From Acidovorax sp. Leaf160 (GTDB lineage Bacteria; Pseudomonadota; Gammaproteobacteria; Burkholderiales; Burkholderiaceae_C), in the NCBI RefSeq assembly GCF_001424265.1, contig NZ_LMOV01000003.1, positions 91,156 to 155,155 of the forward strand: a stretch of 64,000 nucleotides of DNA, read 5' to 3'. This document shows, one piece after another, positions 46,793 to 56,074 of this stretch. Within the stretch, counting starts at the first letter, position 1; each line of letters begins with the position of its first letter. The notes under the pieces are model-generated. The model worked only from the letters and a program-made list of their open reading frames with translations, was not told the origin of the DNA and did no database searches. A program made the translations under genes and the position numbers.

Positions 46793-47503
46793 ATGTCGCT
46801 CACCGCCTTCCCGACCGCCCTTCCCGCCACGCTCACGCGGATCGCCGCACTGGGCACCCTGCTCGCGGCCACCGGCTGCGCCACGCTCAGCCCGCCGCCG
46901 CCGGTCGAGCTGGTCTCCACCGCGCCGCCGCCGGTCGCCGCCATGCCCCGGCCCACGGGGCCGGCCACCGGCAGCCTGTTCCACGCGGCCAGCTACCGGC
47001 CGGTGTTCGAGGACCGCCGCGCGCGGCTGGTGGGCGACGTGGTCACCATCCAGATCGTCGAGAACGTGTCGGCCAAGCAGAATTCCACCTCCACGGTGGA
47101 CCGCAGCTCGGGCACCAAGGGCGGCATCACGGCGCTGCCGTTCTTCGGCGGCGAGTCGCTCGCCAAGCTGAACGTGGGCGCCAGCACCAGCAATGCCTTC
47201 TCGGGCAAGGGCGGCACGGAAAGCTCCAACACGTTCACCGGCTCCATCACCACCACGGTGGTGGAAGTACTGCCCAACGGGCACCTGGTGGTGGCCGGCG
47301 AAAAGCAGATCGGCGTGAACGAGAACGTGGACGTGCTGCGCTTCTCGGGCACGGTGGACCCGCGCTCGCTGCAGCCCGGCAGCACCGTCAGCTCGACCCT
47401 GGTGGCCAACGCCCGCGTGCAGTCGCGCGGGCGCGGCGCGCAGAGCGAGGCGCAAGCCATGGGCTGGCTGTCGCGGGCATTCAATTCCGTCTCGCCTTTC
47501 TGA
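46793..47503 (+). CDS. flgH: Flagellar L-ring lipoprotein FlgH
   Basis: A 236-residue outer-membrane lipoprotein. MSLTAFPTALPATLTRIAAL followed by the lipobox LAATGC (Cys lipidated), then LFHAASYRPVFEDRRARLVG DVVTIQI and the C-terminal ANARVQSRGRGAQSEAQAMG. ATG 46793 is chosen because AGGA lies 8 nt upstream; ATG at 46751 and 46784 are also in frame but would add unneeded residues before the signal sequence. It forms the L-ring bushing. Confidence 0.92.
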   Translation: MSLTAFPTALPATLTRIAALGTLLAATGCATLSPPPPVELVSTAPPPVAAMPRPTGPATGSLFHAASYRPVFEDRRARLVGDVVTIQIVENVSAKQNSTSTVDRSSGTKGGITALPFFGGESLAKLNVGASTSNAFSGKGGTESSNTFTGSITTTVVEVLPNGHLVVAGEKQIGVNENVDVLRFSGTVDPRSLQPGSTVSSTLVANARVQSRGRGAQSEAQAMGWLSRAFNSVSPF

Positions 47504-47532
47504 GCCACTGGCTGCGGGAAACCGCCCCACCA

Positions 47533-47595
47533 TTGCTATTACTTTAATAGCTGTTGGCGCTTGTATGACAAGCGCTGACGGCTGTTTTCGCTTGT
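47533..47595 (+). repeat. Dispersed two-hairpin repeat, copy D
   Basis: TTGCTATTACTTTAATAGCT, GTTGGCGCTTGTATGACAAG, CGCTGACGGCTG. The first hairpin GCTATT/AATAGC and the second GGCGCTTG/CAAGCGCT are clearest here. It separates flgH from flgI within an otherwise tightly packed cluster. Confidence 0.8.
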
Positions 47596-47670
47596 TTTTT
47601 CCGCTGCGGGACGTTTCGGGTCCTTGGCCGGCAAATAGCGGGTGAACCGGCGTCTTTTTGGCGATTCCCG

Positions 47671-47693
47671 AAACCGGGCAGCTTTCACAATCG
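47671..47693 (+). promoter_or_regulatory. Promoter-like motif shared with flgB (copy at flgI)
   Basis: AAACCGGGCAGCTTTCACAA then TCG, 19 of 23 identical to 42097-42119. Its CACAAT (47686-47691) ends only 7 nt before the flgI ATG, so the transcript would be leaderless or nearly so. It may restore transcription downstream of the inserted repeat. Confidence 0.5.
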
Positions 47694-47698
47694 GTGGC

Positions 47699-48841
47699 AT
47701 GAAAGCCCTGCCTGCCCCCTTCACGTCCGTCGCCACCCGCAAAGCCTGCGTTCTGCTGGCGGTGCTGGGGTCGCTGCTCGCCGCCCTGCCCGCGCACGCG
47801 CTGCGCATCAAGGAAGTGGCCGCCGTGCAGGGCGTGCGCAGCAACCAGCTGACCGGCTACGGGCTGGTGGTGGGGCTGGACGGCACGGGCGACCAGACCA
47901 CGCAGATGCCCTTCACGGCACAGGCGCTGTCCAACTACCTGCAGCAGATGGGCATCAGCCTGCCGCCCGGCACCACCGCGCCGCAGCTCAAGAACGTGGC
48001 GACGGTGATCGTCACGGCGCAGCTGCCCGCCTTTGCCCAGCCGGGCCAGGCCATCGACGTGAGCGTGTCCTCCATGGGCAACGCCAAGTCGCTCAAGGGC
48101 GGCACGCTGATCGCCACGCCGCTGCGCGGCGCCGACGGCGAGATCTACGCGCTGGCCCAGGGCAACCTGGTGGTGGGCGGCGCCGGCGCTGCCGCGGGCG
48201 GCAGCAAGGTGCAGATCAACCACCTGAGCGCCGGCCGCATTCCCGACGGCGCCCAGGTCGAGCGTGCCGTGCCCACCCCGCTGCACGACGGCGACACCAT
48301 CAACCTGGGCCTGAACGCGTCGGACTTCCAGACCGCCCGCAAGGTGGCCCAGACCATCAACACCCGCCTGGGCCAGGGCACCGCCACCGCGCTGGACGGC
48401 CGCACGGTGCAGGTGCGCGCCCCGCAGGACCCGGGCGGCCGCGTCAACTTCATCGCCGAGCTGGAAGAGCTGGCGATTCCCGATTCCGTGCCGTCGGCCA
48501 AGGTGGTCATCAACGCCCGCACCGGCTCCATCGTGCTGAACCAGGCCGTGACGCTGGGCGCCTGCGCCATCGCCCACGGCAACCTGTCGATCACCATCAG
48601 CTCCACCCCGGTCATCAGCCAGCCCGCGCCGCTGTCGCAGGGCCAGACGGTGGTAGCGCAAAAGAGCGACATCCAGGTGCAGCAGGAAGGCGGCAAGGTG
48701 CTGCAGCTGCCCGCTTCGCCGCAGCTGGCCGACGTGGTGCGCGCGCTCAACACGCTGGGCGCCACGCCGGGCGACCTGCTGGCCATCCTGCAGGCCATCA
48801 AGGCGGCCGGCGCGCTGAACGCCGAGCTGGAGGTGATCTGA
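47699..48841 (+). CDS. flgI: Flagellar P-ring protein FlgI
   Basis: A 380-residue periplasmic ring subunit. The signal peptide KACVLLAVLGSLLAALPAHA precedes LRIKEVAAVQGVRSNQLTGY. Conserved LVVGLDGTGDQT, VARKSDIQVQQEGGKV-like and the terminal AIKAAGALNAELEVI close the protein. ATG 47699 has no ribosome binding site and follows a -10-like box by 7 nt. Confidence 0.95.
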   Translation: MKALPAPFTSVATRKACVLLAVLGSLLAALPAHALRIKEVAAVQGVRSNQLTGYGLVVGLDGTGDQTTQMPFTAQALSNYLQQMGISLPPGTTAPQLKNVATVIVTAQLPAFAQPGQAIDVSVSSMGNAKSLKGGTLIATPLRGADGEIYALAQGNLVVGGAGAAAGGSKVQINHLSAGRIPDGAQVERAVPTPLHDGDTINLGLNASDFQTARKVAQTINTRLGQGTATALDGRTVQVRAPQDPGGRVNFIAELEELAIPDSVPSAKVVINARTGSIVLNQAVTLGACAIAHGNLSITISSTPVISQPAPLSQGQTVVAQKSDIQVQQEGGKVLQLPASPQLADVVRALNTLGATPGDLLAILQAIKAAGALNAELEVI

Positions 48842-48922
48842 CCATGAGCCCTTGCGCCACCACCGCAACCCGCGCCCCCCGTCCGGCGCACCGCCGCTGA
48901 CGAGCCAGGAAAGGAGCGCGCC

Positions 48923-49882
48923 ATGTCCCTGTCATTGACGTCCTCGGCCACCGTGTCCGCATCGTCCAGCCAGCAGCTGGCGGTGGACGCGCGCTCGCTG
49001 AACGCGCTGAAGCTGCAGGCGGGGCAGAACACGCCCGAGGCCGCGAAGGAAGCGGCCAAGCAGTTCGAATCGCTCTTCATGCGCGAGATGATCAAGAGCA
49101 TGCGCGAGGCCACCATGAAGGCCGGCCTGCTGGACGGCGCCGAGGGCAACATGGCCAACGACATGTTCGACCAGCAGCTGTCGGTGCAGATGTCGGGGCG
49201 GCCGGGCGGGCTCTCCGAAGCCATCCAGCGCCAGCTCACCAAGCAGATGGGCGGCGACGCCGAAGCGGCGCTCGTGCCCGGCTCGACCCTGGGCCTGGAT
49301 GCGAGCAGCCGCTTTCGCGCCGGCGCGGCCTCCGGCGCCAGCGCCAGCCGCGCCGTCAGCGACGCCAGCGCGCCCGCTCCCAAGGGCCGGGAGAACTTCG
49401 TGCAGCACCACCGCGCCGCCGCCGAGCGCGTGGCGCAGGAAAGCGGCATTCCCGCCAGCTTCATGCTGGGCCAGGCCGGCCACGAGACCGGCTGGGGCAA
49501 GAGCGAGATCCGCAGCAAGGAGACCGGCAACTCGTTCAACCTGTTCGGCATCAAGGCCGGCCGGGGCTGGACGGGCAAGGTCGCCGAGATCACCACCACC
49601 GAATACGTGGGCGGCGTGCCGCGCAAGGTGACGGCCAAGTTCCGCGCGTACGACTCCTACGAGGATTCCTTCAAGGACTACGCCAAGCTCATCAACGACA
49701 ACCCGCGCTATGAAAAGGCGCGCGGCAAGACGCATTCCGCGGTGGCCTACGCGGCCGAGCTGCAGAAGGCCGGCTACGCCACCGACCCGCAGTACGCCAG
49801 CAAGCTGAGCCGCGCCATCCAGAGCACGGTGGGCGTGGCGCCGACCAGCGTGGCGCGCAATGCGTCGAATACGCAGGCATGA
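48923..49882 (+). CDS. flgJ: Peptidoglycan hydrolase / rod cap FlgJ
   Basis: A 319-residue bifunctional protein. The N-terminal rod-cap domain (AAKQFESLFMREMIKSMREA) is joined by a Ser/Ala linker to a C-terminal glucosaminidase domain (AAERVAQESGIPASFMLGQA, GHETGWGKSEIR, catalytic Glu in HETGWGK). It bores a hole for the rod through peptidoglycan. AAGGAG lies upstream of ATG 48923. An 81-nt gap follows flgI. Confidence 0.94.
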   Translation: MSLSLTSSATVSASSSQQLAVDARSLNALKLQAGQNTPEAAKEAAKQFESLFMREMIKSMREATMKAGLLDGAEGNMANDMFDQQLSVQMSGRPGGLSEAIQRQLTKQMGGDAEAALVPGSTLGLDASSRFRAGAASGASASRAVSDASAPAPKGRENFVQHHRAAAERVAQESGIPASFMLGQAGHETGWGKSEIRSKETGNSFNLFGIKAGRGWTGKVAEITTTEYVGGVPRKVTAKFRAYDSYEDSFKDYAKLINDNPRYEKARGKTHSAVAYAAELQKAGYATDPQYASKLSRAIQSTVGVAPTSVARNASNTQA

Positions 49883-49904
49883 ACGCCGGCCTGAGGACTG
49901 ACCC

Positions 49905-51875
49905 ATGAGCCTGCTCAACGTCGGAGGCCGCGCACTGCTGGCCAACCAGGTGGCCCTGCAGACCGCCGGCAACAACATCGCCAACGTCAACACGCCGGGC
50001 TACTCGCGCCAGACGGTGTCGCTGCAGACCGTGCAGGGCCAGTTCACCGGCGGCGGCTACATCGGCCAGGGCGTGGACGTGCAGACCATCCTGCGCAACC
50101 ACAACGAGCTGCTGACCCGCCAGGCCGCTGCGGCCGGCGCGGTGCAGGCGGCGGACTCCACGCGCGCGCAGCGGCTGTCGCAGGTGCAGGACATCTTCCC
50201 TGGCGGCACTAAGGGGCTGGGCGCCTCCATCACCGACATGATGAATTCGCTGGCCGACGTGGTGGCCTCGCCGAGCGACATCACGGCCCGCACCGTCACC
50301 CTGACCCGGGTGAGCGAAATGGCCGGGCGCATGCGCTCGGCCGCCGAACAGCTGGGCGAGGTGGCCTATTCGGTGACCGAACAGCTGGGCGGGCTGACGG
50401 ACAAGATCAACAGCCTGGCCCAGAGCGTGGCCCAGGTGAACGACCAGATCGCCCGCACCAAGGGCAACGGCCAGGTGCCGAATGACCTGCTGGACCGGCG
50501 CGAGCAGCTGATCCGCGAGCTGAACCAGTACGTGCAGACCACCCAGATTCCAGCGACCGACGGCACCGTGGGCCTGTTCGTGGCCGGCAGCCAGCCGCTG
50601 GTGCTGGGCACCACCGCCACGCCGGTATCGGTGCAGGAAGCGGGGCAGTTCCCCGGCAGCGGGCAGATGCGGCTGATGTTCAACCCGCCAGGCGCCACCC
50701 CGATCGAGCTGGACGAGAACCTGCTCGGCGGTGGCGAGGCCGCGGGCCTGCTGCGCTTCGCCAACACCGACCTGGCCGAGGCGCGCAACCTGCTGGGGCG
50801 CATGGCGCAGGCCATCGGCATGACGATGAACGCGCAGCAGAAGCTCGGGCTGACGCTGGACGGCACCCAGGGCAAGGACCTGTTCGCGGTGGAAACCAGC
50901 GCGCAGGGCTTTTCCAGCGGCACGGCCGTGGGCACCGCCAGCTACAGCGACCCCGCGCGGTTCGCCGCGTCGGACTACGAAGTGCGCTTCACCACCCCGC
51001 CGGCCGGCCAGGTGGTGCGCCTGTCCGACGGCAAGGCCACCCCCTTCACCGATCTGGCCAACCTCTCCGGCCAGCAGATCGACGGCCTGCAATTCAACCT
51101 GACGTCGGCTGGCGCCCCGGGCGAGCGCATGCTGTTCAAGCCGTTCGCCGCGCCGGCCGCCAACATCCAGGCCACGGTGTATTCGCCGCGCGACCTGGCG
51201 GTGGCCAACCCGATCAATGCATCGATGGGCAAGACCAATGGCGGCACGCTGCAGCTGGCCGCGCTGCAAGCCACGGGCAAGCCCACGCCGCTCGTGCTGC
51301 CCGGCAATGCCAATCCGACCGCCACGCCGGCGATTGCCGGCGGCGTGCAGCTGCAGTTCAACGCCACCACCCCGGTGACTTTCGATGCGGTGGACCGCAG
51401 CACCAACCCGCCGACCACGCTGGCCGCCGGGCAGACCTACGTGTCGGGCCAGCCGATCTCGATCAACGGCTGGTCGATCACGCTGCAGGGCACGCCCAAG
51501 GCGGGCGACACGGTCACGGTCGGCAACGCGCTGGACCCGCAATACGGCGACGCCTACACCCGCAACGCCGGCAACGGCACGGCGCTGATGAACCTGCGCG
51601 ACGCGAAGCTGTTCGACGAATCGACCATGAGCGACGGCTATGCCGGCCTGATGGCGCAGGTCGGCACGCGCACGCAGTCGGCGCAGTACGCGGCCGACCT
51701 GTCCACGTCCATCGCCAAGAACCTGGAATCGGACCGCACGGCGGTGTCCGGCGTGAACCTGGACGAGGAAGCGGGCAAGCTGATCCAGTACCAGCAGGCC
51801 TACCAGGCCTCGGCCAAGATGCTGCAGATCGCGCAGAGCATCTTCGACAGCCTGATCCAGACCATGGGCCGCTAA
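49905..51875 (+). CDS. flgK: Hook-filament junction protein FlgK (HAP1)
   Basis: A 656-residue junction protein, on the long side for the family. N-terminal VALQTAGNNIANVNTPGYSR and C-terminal LDEEAGKLIQYQQAYQASAK form the polymerisation core. The large middle domain (about 330-560) is Thr/Pro/Gly-rich. Its export chaperone flgN is on the opposite strand. ATG 49905 follows flgJ by 22 nt. Confidence 0.94.
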   Translation: MSLLNVGGRALLANQVALQTAGNNIANVNTPGYSRQTVSLQTVQGQFTGGGYIGQGVDVQTILRNHNELLTRQAAAAGAVQAADSTRAQRLSQVQDIFPGGTKGLGASITDMMNSLADVVASPSDITARTVTLTRVSEMAGRMRSAAEQLGEVAYSVTEQLGGLTDKINSLAQSVAQVNDQIARTKGNGQVPNDLLDRREQLIRELNQYVQTTQIPATDGTVGLFVAGSQPLVLGTTATPVSVQEAGQFPGSGQMRLMFNPPGATPIELDENLLGGGEAAGLLRFANTDLAEARNLLGRMAQAIGMTMNAQQKLGLTLDGTQGKDLFAVETSAQGFSSGTAVGTASYSDPARFAASDYEVRFTTPPAGQVVRLSDGKATPFTDLANLSGQQIDGLQFNLTSAGAPGERMLFKPFAAPAANIQATVYSPRDLAVANPINASMGKTNGGTLQLAALQATGKPTPLVLPGNANPTATPAIAGGVQLQFNATTPVTFDAVDRSTNPPTTLAAGQTYVSGQPISINGWSITLQGTPKAGDTVTVGNALDPQYGDAYTRNAGNGTALMNLRDAKLFDESTMSDGYAGLMAQVGTRTQSAQYAADLSTSIAKNLESDRTAVSGVNLDEEAGKLIQYQQAYQASAKMLQIAQSIFDSLIQTMGR

Positions 51876-51905
51876 AGCAGCCCCCGGCAACGCACGGAGC
51901 ATTCC

Positions 51906-53156
51906 ATGACCAATTTCTACCGCGTCGGCACCGCCAACATGTACGACAGCACGCTGCGCAACCTGAGCGGTCGGCAGGCCACGCTGGTCGACCTGCAGGA
52001 AAAGCTCACCGCCGGCAAGCGCGTGGTGCGGGCCAGTGACGACCCGGTCGGTGCGGCGCAGGCCGAGCGCTCGCTCACCCGCATCACCCGCATCCAGACC
52101 GAGCAGCGCGCGCTGGAAGTGCAGCGCAACGCGGTGGCGCAGGCCGAATCGACGCTGGGCGACGCCGTCGGGCTGGTGCAGGAGATCCGCCAGCTGATGG
52201 TGGCGGCCGGCAATGGCGGCATCAAGGCCGAGGACCGGACCACCTACGCCAACCAGATCAACAGCCTGCGCGAGCAGCTCACCGAAGTCGCCAACCGCAA
52301 GGACACCAACGGCATGCCGCTGCTGGGCGCCCTGGGCAGCGCGCTGGCGCCGTTCCTCGGCCCGCAGAGCAGCAGCCCCAGCTATGCATTCGCCGGCCAG
52401 CCGGGCCAGGCCGCCAGCACGGGCAATGGCCTGACCAGCACGCTGGACGGCCATTCGGCCTTCATGTTCGAGCCGCAGCGCGACGGCGTCTACACGGCCG
52501 ACGTGAGCACCATTCCCAATGGCCGCACGCTGACCACCGACGCCGCGCGCGCCACCGACCTGAGCCAGGTCACCGGCGACAAATACCAGATCACCTTCAC
52601 CGCCGTGGGCGCGGGCGCCACGCCCGGCACCAGCTCGGCCACCTACACGGTGACCAACCTGACCACCAACGTCACCAGCGCGCCGGTGACGGTGCCCGAC
52701 TACCCCTCGGACAAGCCCGTGTCCATCGCCGTGAGCGGCGTGCCCGGCCTGGCGCTGTCCATCAACGGCACGCCGGCGGCGAACGACACCGTGAGCCTGC
52801 AGCCCAGCGACAGCCTGTTCGGCAGCATCGACGCAGCCGTCAAGGGCATCGGCGGCGCCATCAACAACAACGCCGCCACGCAGGCCGTGGGCCAGGCGCT
52901 GGCCGCGGTGGACAAGGGCCTGGAGCGGCTGCACAACCTGCGCGGCTATGCCGGCGAGCTGCTCAACCGCGCCGACCGCATCACCGGCGACCAGAGCAGC
53001 CGCGCCATCCAGCTGGAGGCCGACCGCTCGCGCGCCGAAGACCTGGACATGGTGCAGGGCATCTCCGACTTCCAGACCGCCCAGGTGGGCTACGAGGCCG
53101 CGCTCAAGTCGTATGCGCAGGTGCAGAAGCTCTCGCTCTTCAACTTCATCGGCTAG
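51906..53156 (+). CDS. flgL: Hook-filament junction protein FlgL (HAP3)
   Basis: A 416-residue protein with the flagellin-like N-terminus (LQEKLTAGKRVVRASDDPVG) and C-terminus (DFQTAQVGYEAALKSYAQVQ) and a variable middle part (YTVTNLTTNVTSAPVTVPDY). Together with FlgK it joins hook and filament. Last structural gene of the cluster. Confidence 0.94.
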   Translation: MTNFYRVGTANMYDSTLRNLSGRQATLVDLQEKLTAGKRVVRASDDPVGAAQAERSLTRITRIQTEQRALEVQRNAVAQAESTLGDAVGLVQEIRQLMVAAGNGGIKAEDRTTYANQINSLREQLTEVANRKDTNGMPLLGALGSALAPFLGPQSSSPSYAFAGQPGQAASTGNGLTSTLDGHSAFMFEPQRDGVYTADVSTIPNGRTLTTDAARATDLSQVTGDKYQITFTAVGAGATPGTSSATYTVTNLTTNVTSAPVTVPDYPSDKPVSIAVSGVPGLALSINGTPAANDTVSLQPSDSLFGSIDAAVKGIGGAINNNAATQAVGQALAAVDKGLERLHNLRGYAGELLNRADRITGDQSSRAIQLEADRSRAEDLDMVQGISDFQTAQVGYEAALKSYAQVQKLSLFNFIG

Positions 53157-53161
53157 GGGTT

Positions 53162-53186
53162 CCCCAGGCAAGGGCCTGCGGGGTTT
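53162..53186 (+). terminator. Possible terminator after flgL
   Basis: CCCCAGGC pairs with GCCT-GC-GGGG (2-nt bulge), followed by TTTCT. It would separate the flg cluster from the HDOD gene. Confidence 0.5.
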
Positions 53187-53257
53187 CTGCCCGCTCCCGC
53201 CGGGCGCGCCGTCTCCGACAATGGGGGCTTCTTCGACCTGGCTCATCGCACCTATCC

Positions 53258-54499
53258 ATGGCCCAATCCGTTCTCGGCAGTCTGGTTCTCGGTTATCGCC
53301 CCCTGTGGAATGCAGAGCGGCGGCTGGCGGGCGTGCAGCTCTACGTGCAGAGCCAGGGCACCCATGCGGTCGATGCGCCGCACCTGCTGCGCACGCTACT
53401 GGAGCTGTGGACTGCTGCATCCCCGCGCCTGCTGCTGTCGCCGCAGAACCGCGAGCTGCTGGGCGAGTTGCTGGAACACGCCCCCGCCGGCAGCCCCTGG
53501 ATCGAGGTGCGCGGCGCCTGGCTGGACGATGCCGCCTTGCTGGTGCGCGTGCAGGCGGCCCACCAGCGCGGCCTGAAGCTGGTGTGGCGCGGCGAGCTGC
53601 AGCACCTGCCCGACGCCGCCGTGGCCCGCTTCTTCGACAACAGCCTGCTGAGCCTGTCGCCCGCCGATGCCGCCAGCGCCCTGCAGACCCGCGCGGCGGC
53701 GACGGCCCAGCGCCAGGGCACGCCGGTGCCCCAGGCCGCGCGCCGCGCCAGCAGCCCCGTCATCGCCGGGCAGCTGTATGAGAACGTGGCCAGCCGCGCG
53801 CTGCTGGAGCATTGCCTGGACGAACACCATGCGCTGGCGGTGGCCGGCTGGCCGCTGGAAGACGTGCTCTACAGCCTGCGCCACCAGCCGCTGCAGCCGG
53901 CGCGCGAGACGGTGCATGCGCTGATGAAATCCATCGACGCGGAGCAGTCGCTGGAGGCCTTCGAGCACATCCTGGGCCAGGACCCGCTGCTGGCCTGGCG
54001 CTTCATGACCTACACCAACTCGGCCGCGCTGGGCCTGCGCACGGGGGTCGATTCGCTGCGCCGTGGGCTGGTGATGATGGGCTACGGATCGCTGCAGCGC
54101 TGGCTGTCGGACCAGCTGCCGCACTGCGCCACCGAACCGAACCTGCGCCCGATCCGCGAGTCGATGGTGCTGCGTGCCCGGCTGACCGAACGCCTGCTGG
54201 ATGCCGGCGTGGAGAACGACCTGCGCCGGGAGGTCTACCTCTGCGGCCTGCTGTCGCAGATGGACGAGCTGCTGGGCGAACCCCTGGGCGCCATCTTGCG
54301 GCGGCTGCCCCTGTCGGAGCGGCTCTACGACGCCATCGTGCTGCACACCGGCCCCTATGCCGCCAGCCTGGAGATGGCCTGCGCGCTGGAGACCGACGAC
54401 ATGGCCGGCATCCGCCAGCTGTGCGAGACGCACGAGATGAGTTTGGAAGAGGTCAACCGGGCGCTGCTGCGCATGCTGGCGGAGCTGGGCGCGGGCTGA
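53258..54499 (+). CDS. HDOD-domain protein with degenerate EAL-like N-terminus
   Basis: A 413-residue protein. The first 150 residues resemble an EAL-like fold without an EAL motif (LGSLVLGYRPLWNAERRLAG), so c-di-GMP hydrolysis is not expected. From about 195 there is an HDOD domain (LMKSIDAEQSLEAFEHILGQ, DPLLAWRFMTYTNSAALGLR, GLVMMGYGSLQRWL). Proteins of this kind (YuxH-like) act in signalling. It starts about 100 nt after flgL, with a GACAAT box near 53219 suggesting its own promoter. A motility link is inferred from position. Confidence 0.75.
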   Translation: MAQSVLGSLVLGYRPLWNAERRLAGVQLYVQSQGTHAVDAPHLLRTLLELWTAASPRLLLSPQNRELLGELLEHAPAGSPWIEVRGAWLDDAALLVRVQAAHQRGLKLVWRGELQHLPDAAVARFFDNSLLSLSPADAASALQTRAAATAQRQGTPVPQAARRASSPVIAGQLYENVASRALLEHCLDEHHALAVAGWPLEDVLYSLRHQPLQPARETVHALMKSIDAEQSLEAFEHILGQDPLLAWRFMTYTNSAALGLRTGVDSLRRGLVMMGYGSLQRWLSDQLPHCATEPNLRPIRESMVLRARLTERLLDAGVENDLRREVYLCGLLSQMDELLGEPLGAILRRLPLSERLYDAIVLHTGPYAASLEMACALETDDMAGIRQLCETHEMSLEEVNRALLRMLAELGAG

Positions 54500-54535
54500 C
54501 CCGCATCGCGGCCATTTCCACCACGGGACGCGGCG

Positions 54536-56002
54536 TCAGCGCACGCTGTCCGCCACGCGCTTCCAGGTCTTCCAGAACGCCACGTCCTGCGTGGTGGTGA
54601 AGTTGATGCGCATCAGCGTGCAGGGCTGGCGCGTGGCGTGGAACAGTGCGCCGGGGGCGATCAGGTAGCCCTCGTCCAGCATGCGCTGGGCCAGCATGTC
54701 GGTGTCCACCCCCGTCTCCACCCAGCCGAACAGGCCTGCCGGCTCCGCCGCGAAGGTGCAGCCCGCGTCCAGCGCCAGCTGCACGCTGCGCGCCCGGGCC
54801 TGCGCCAGCCGCAGCCGCATGCGGTCGGCATGGCGGCGCAGCTGGCCCTGTTCGATGCAGAGGGCCAGCGCCTTCTCCAGCAGCGAGGGCGTGGTCAGCG
54901 TGGACAGCAGCTTGGTGTCGAGCAGGCGCTCGACCAGCGGGGGCGGCGCGACCAGGTAGCCCACCCGCCAGTTGGGCGCCAGGATCTTGGCGAAGCCGTT
55001 GACGTAGACGGTGCGGCGCAAGCCGTCGAGCGCGGCCAGGCGCGTGGCGTGGTCGGGCGCGATGTGGCCGTAGGTGTCGTCCTCGACGATGTGGAAGTCA
55101 TGCTGCCCGGCCAGCTGCAGCACCTGGTGCGCGCTGCCAGGCGACAGGCTGTAGCCGGTCGGGTTGTGCAGCACGCTCACGCTCACGAAGAGCTTGGGCG
55201 CATGCGCCTCGCAATAGCGCGCCATGACGGCCAGGTCGGGGCCGTCGGGGCCGCGCGGCACGGGCAGCACGCGCATGCCGAGCGCATCGAGCCGCGCGAA
55301 TTCCACCGACCAGCCGGGTTCTTCCACCATCACCGGGTCGCCCGCCTTCAGCAGCGTGCGGCTGACGATGTCCAGCGCCTGCGTGGCGCCCACAGTGGTG
55401 ATGATCTGCTCGGGCTGCGCATGCACGTTGATGGCCGAGAGCCGGCGCGCCAACGCCTGCCGCAGGCCGGCATCGCCCATGGGCTCGCCATAGCTCAGCG
55501 AGCCGTCCTGCAGCGCGCGGCTGCCGGTGATCTTGCGCACGGCGGCCGGCACGAAGCGCGCTTCCTCCAGCCAGTCGGGCGGGAACACGCCCGTGCCCGG
55601 CTGCGGCTTGGAAGATGCCTGGTGGAACATGCCCCGGATCAACGCGGTGGCGTTGATGTGCGAGCCCGACACGCGCATGCCGATGCTGCCGAGTGGTGAT
55701 GGCCTGTCGCCATTTGCTATCTTATTAATAGCATCATCCCCAGAAGATTCAGGCGCTCCAGGCACTTTTTGCAGGTAATCGCGCACGTAGAAGCCGCGCT
55801 GGCGGCGCGCCTCGACCAGCCCCTGCGCCAGCAGCTGGTCATAGGCGGCGACCACGGTGTGCGGGCTCACGCCCTGCTGGCGGGCGCATTCGCGCACCGA
55901 CGGCAGGCGGGCACCGGCAGGCAGCAGCCGCGAGCGGATGCGCTCGGCGAAACGGTCGGCCAGCTGTTCGGTCAGCGTGCGGTCGGAGGAACGGGTAAGC
56001 AT
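54536..56002 (-). CDS. MocR-type regulator (GntR helix-turn-helix fused to aminotransferase-like domain)
   Basis: A 488-residue protein. Residues 1-80 are a GntR winged helix (LPSVRECARQQGVSPHTVVA). A linker of about 25 residues (KVPGAPESSGDDAINKIANG) follows, encoded by a dispersed repeat. From about 110 there is an aminotransferase class I domain with the PLP Lys in VNGFAKILAPNWRVGY. MocR proteins typically sense a PLP-reactive effector and control nearby transport or amino acid genes. ATG 56002 starts just before the HTH; ATG 56065 would add a Pro-rich leader. Divergent from the lysE gene. Confidence 0.88.
   Translation of the reverse strand: MLTRSSDRTLTEQLADRFAERIRSRLLPAGARLPSVRECARQQGVSPHTVVAAYDQLLAQGLVEARRQRGFYVRDYLQKVPGAPESSGDDAINKIANGDRPSPLGSIGMRVSGSHINATALIRGMFHQASSKPQPGTGVFPPDWLEEARFVPAAVRKITGSRALQDGSLSYGEPMGDAGLRQALARRLSAINVHAQPEQIITTVGATQALDIVSRTLLKAGDPVMVEEPGWSVEFARLDALGMRVLPVPRGPDGPDLAVMARYCEAHAPKLFVSVSVLHNPTGYSLSPGSAHQVLQLAGQHDFHIVEDDTYGHIAPDHATRLAALDGLRRTVYVNGFAKILAPNWRVGYLVAPPPLVERLLDTKLLSTLTTPSLLEKALALCIEQGQLRRHADRMRLRLAQARARSVQLALDAGCTFAAEPAGLFGWVETGVDTDMLAQRMLDEGYLIAPGALFHATRQPCTLMRINFTTTQDVAFWKTWKRVADSVR
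55712..55775 (+). repeat. Dispersed two-hairpin repeat, copy E, inside a coding region
   Basis: TTTGCTATCTTATTAATAGC, then ATCATCCC-CAGAAG, then ATTCAGGCGCTCCAGGCACT and TTTTGC. It shares the GCTAT...ATAGC stem and the GGCACTTTTTGC end with copy C. It is entirely within the MocR gene, in frame, and forms the interdomain linker. Confidence 0.7.
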
Positions 56003-56074
56003 GTGCGGCGGTAATGGCGTTGGCGGCGGTGGCGGCGTGGGGAGCGTCGGAAACTGTGCCGGCATCTGAACCGA

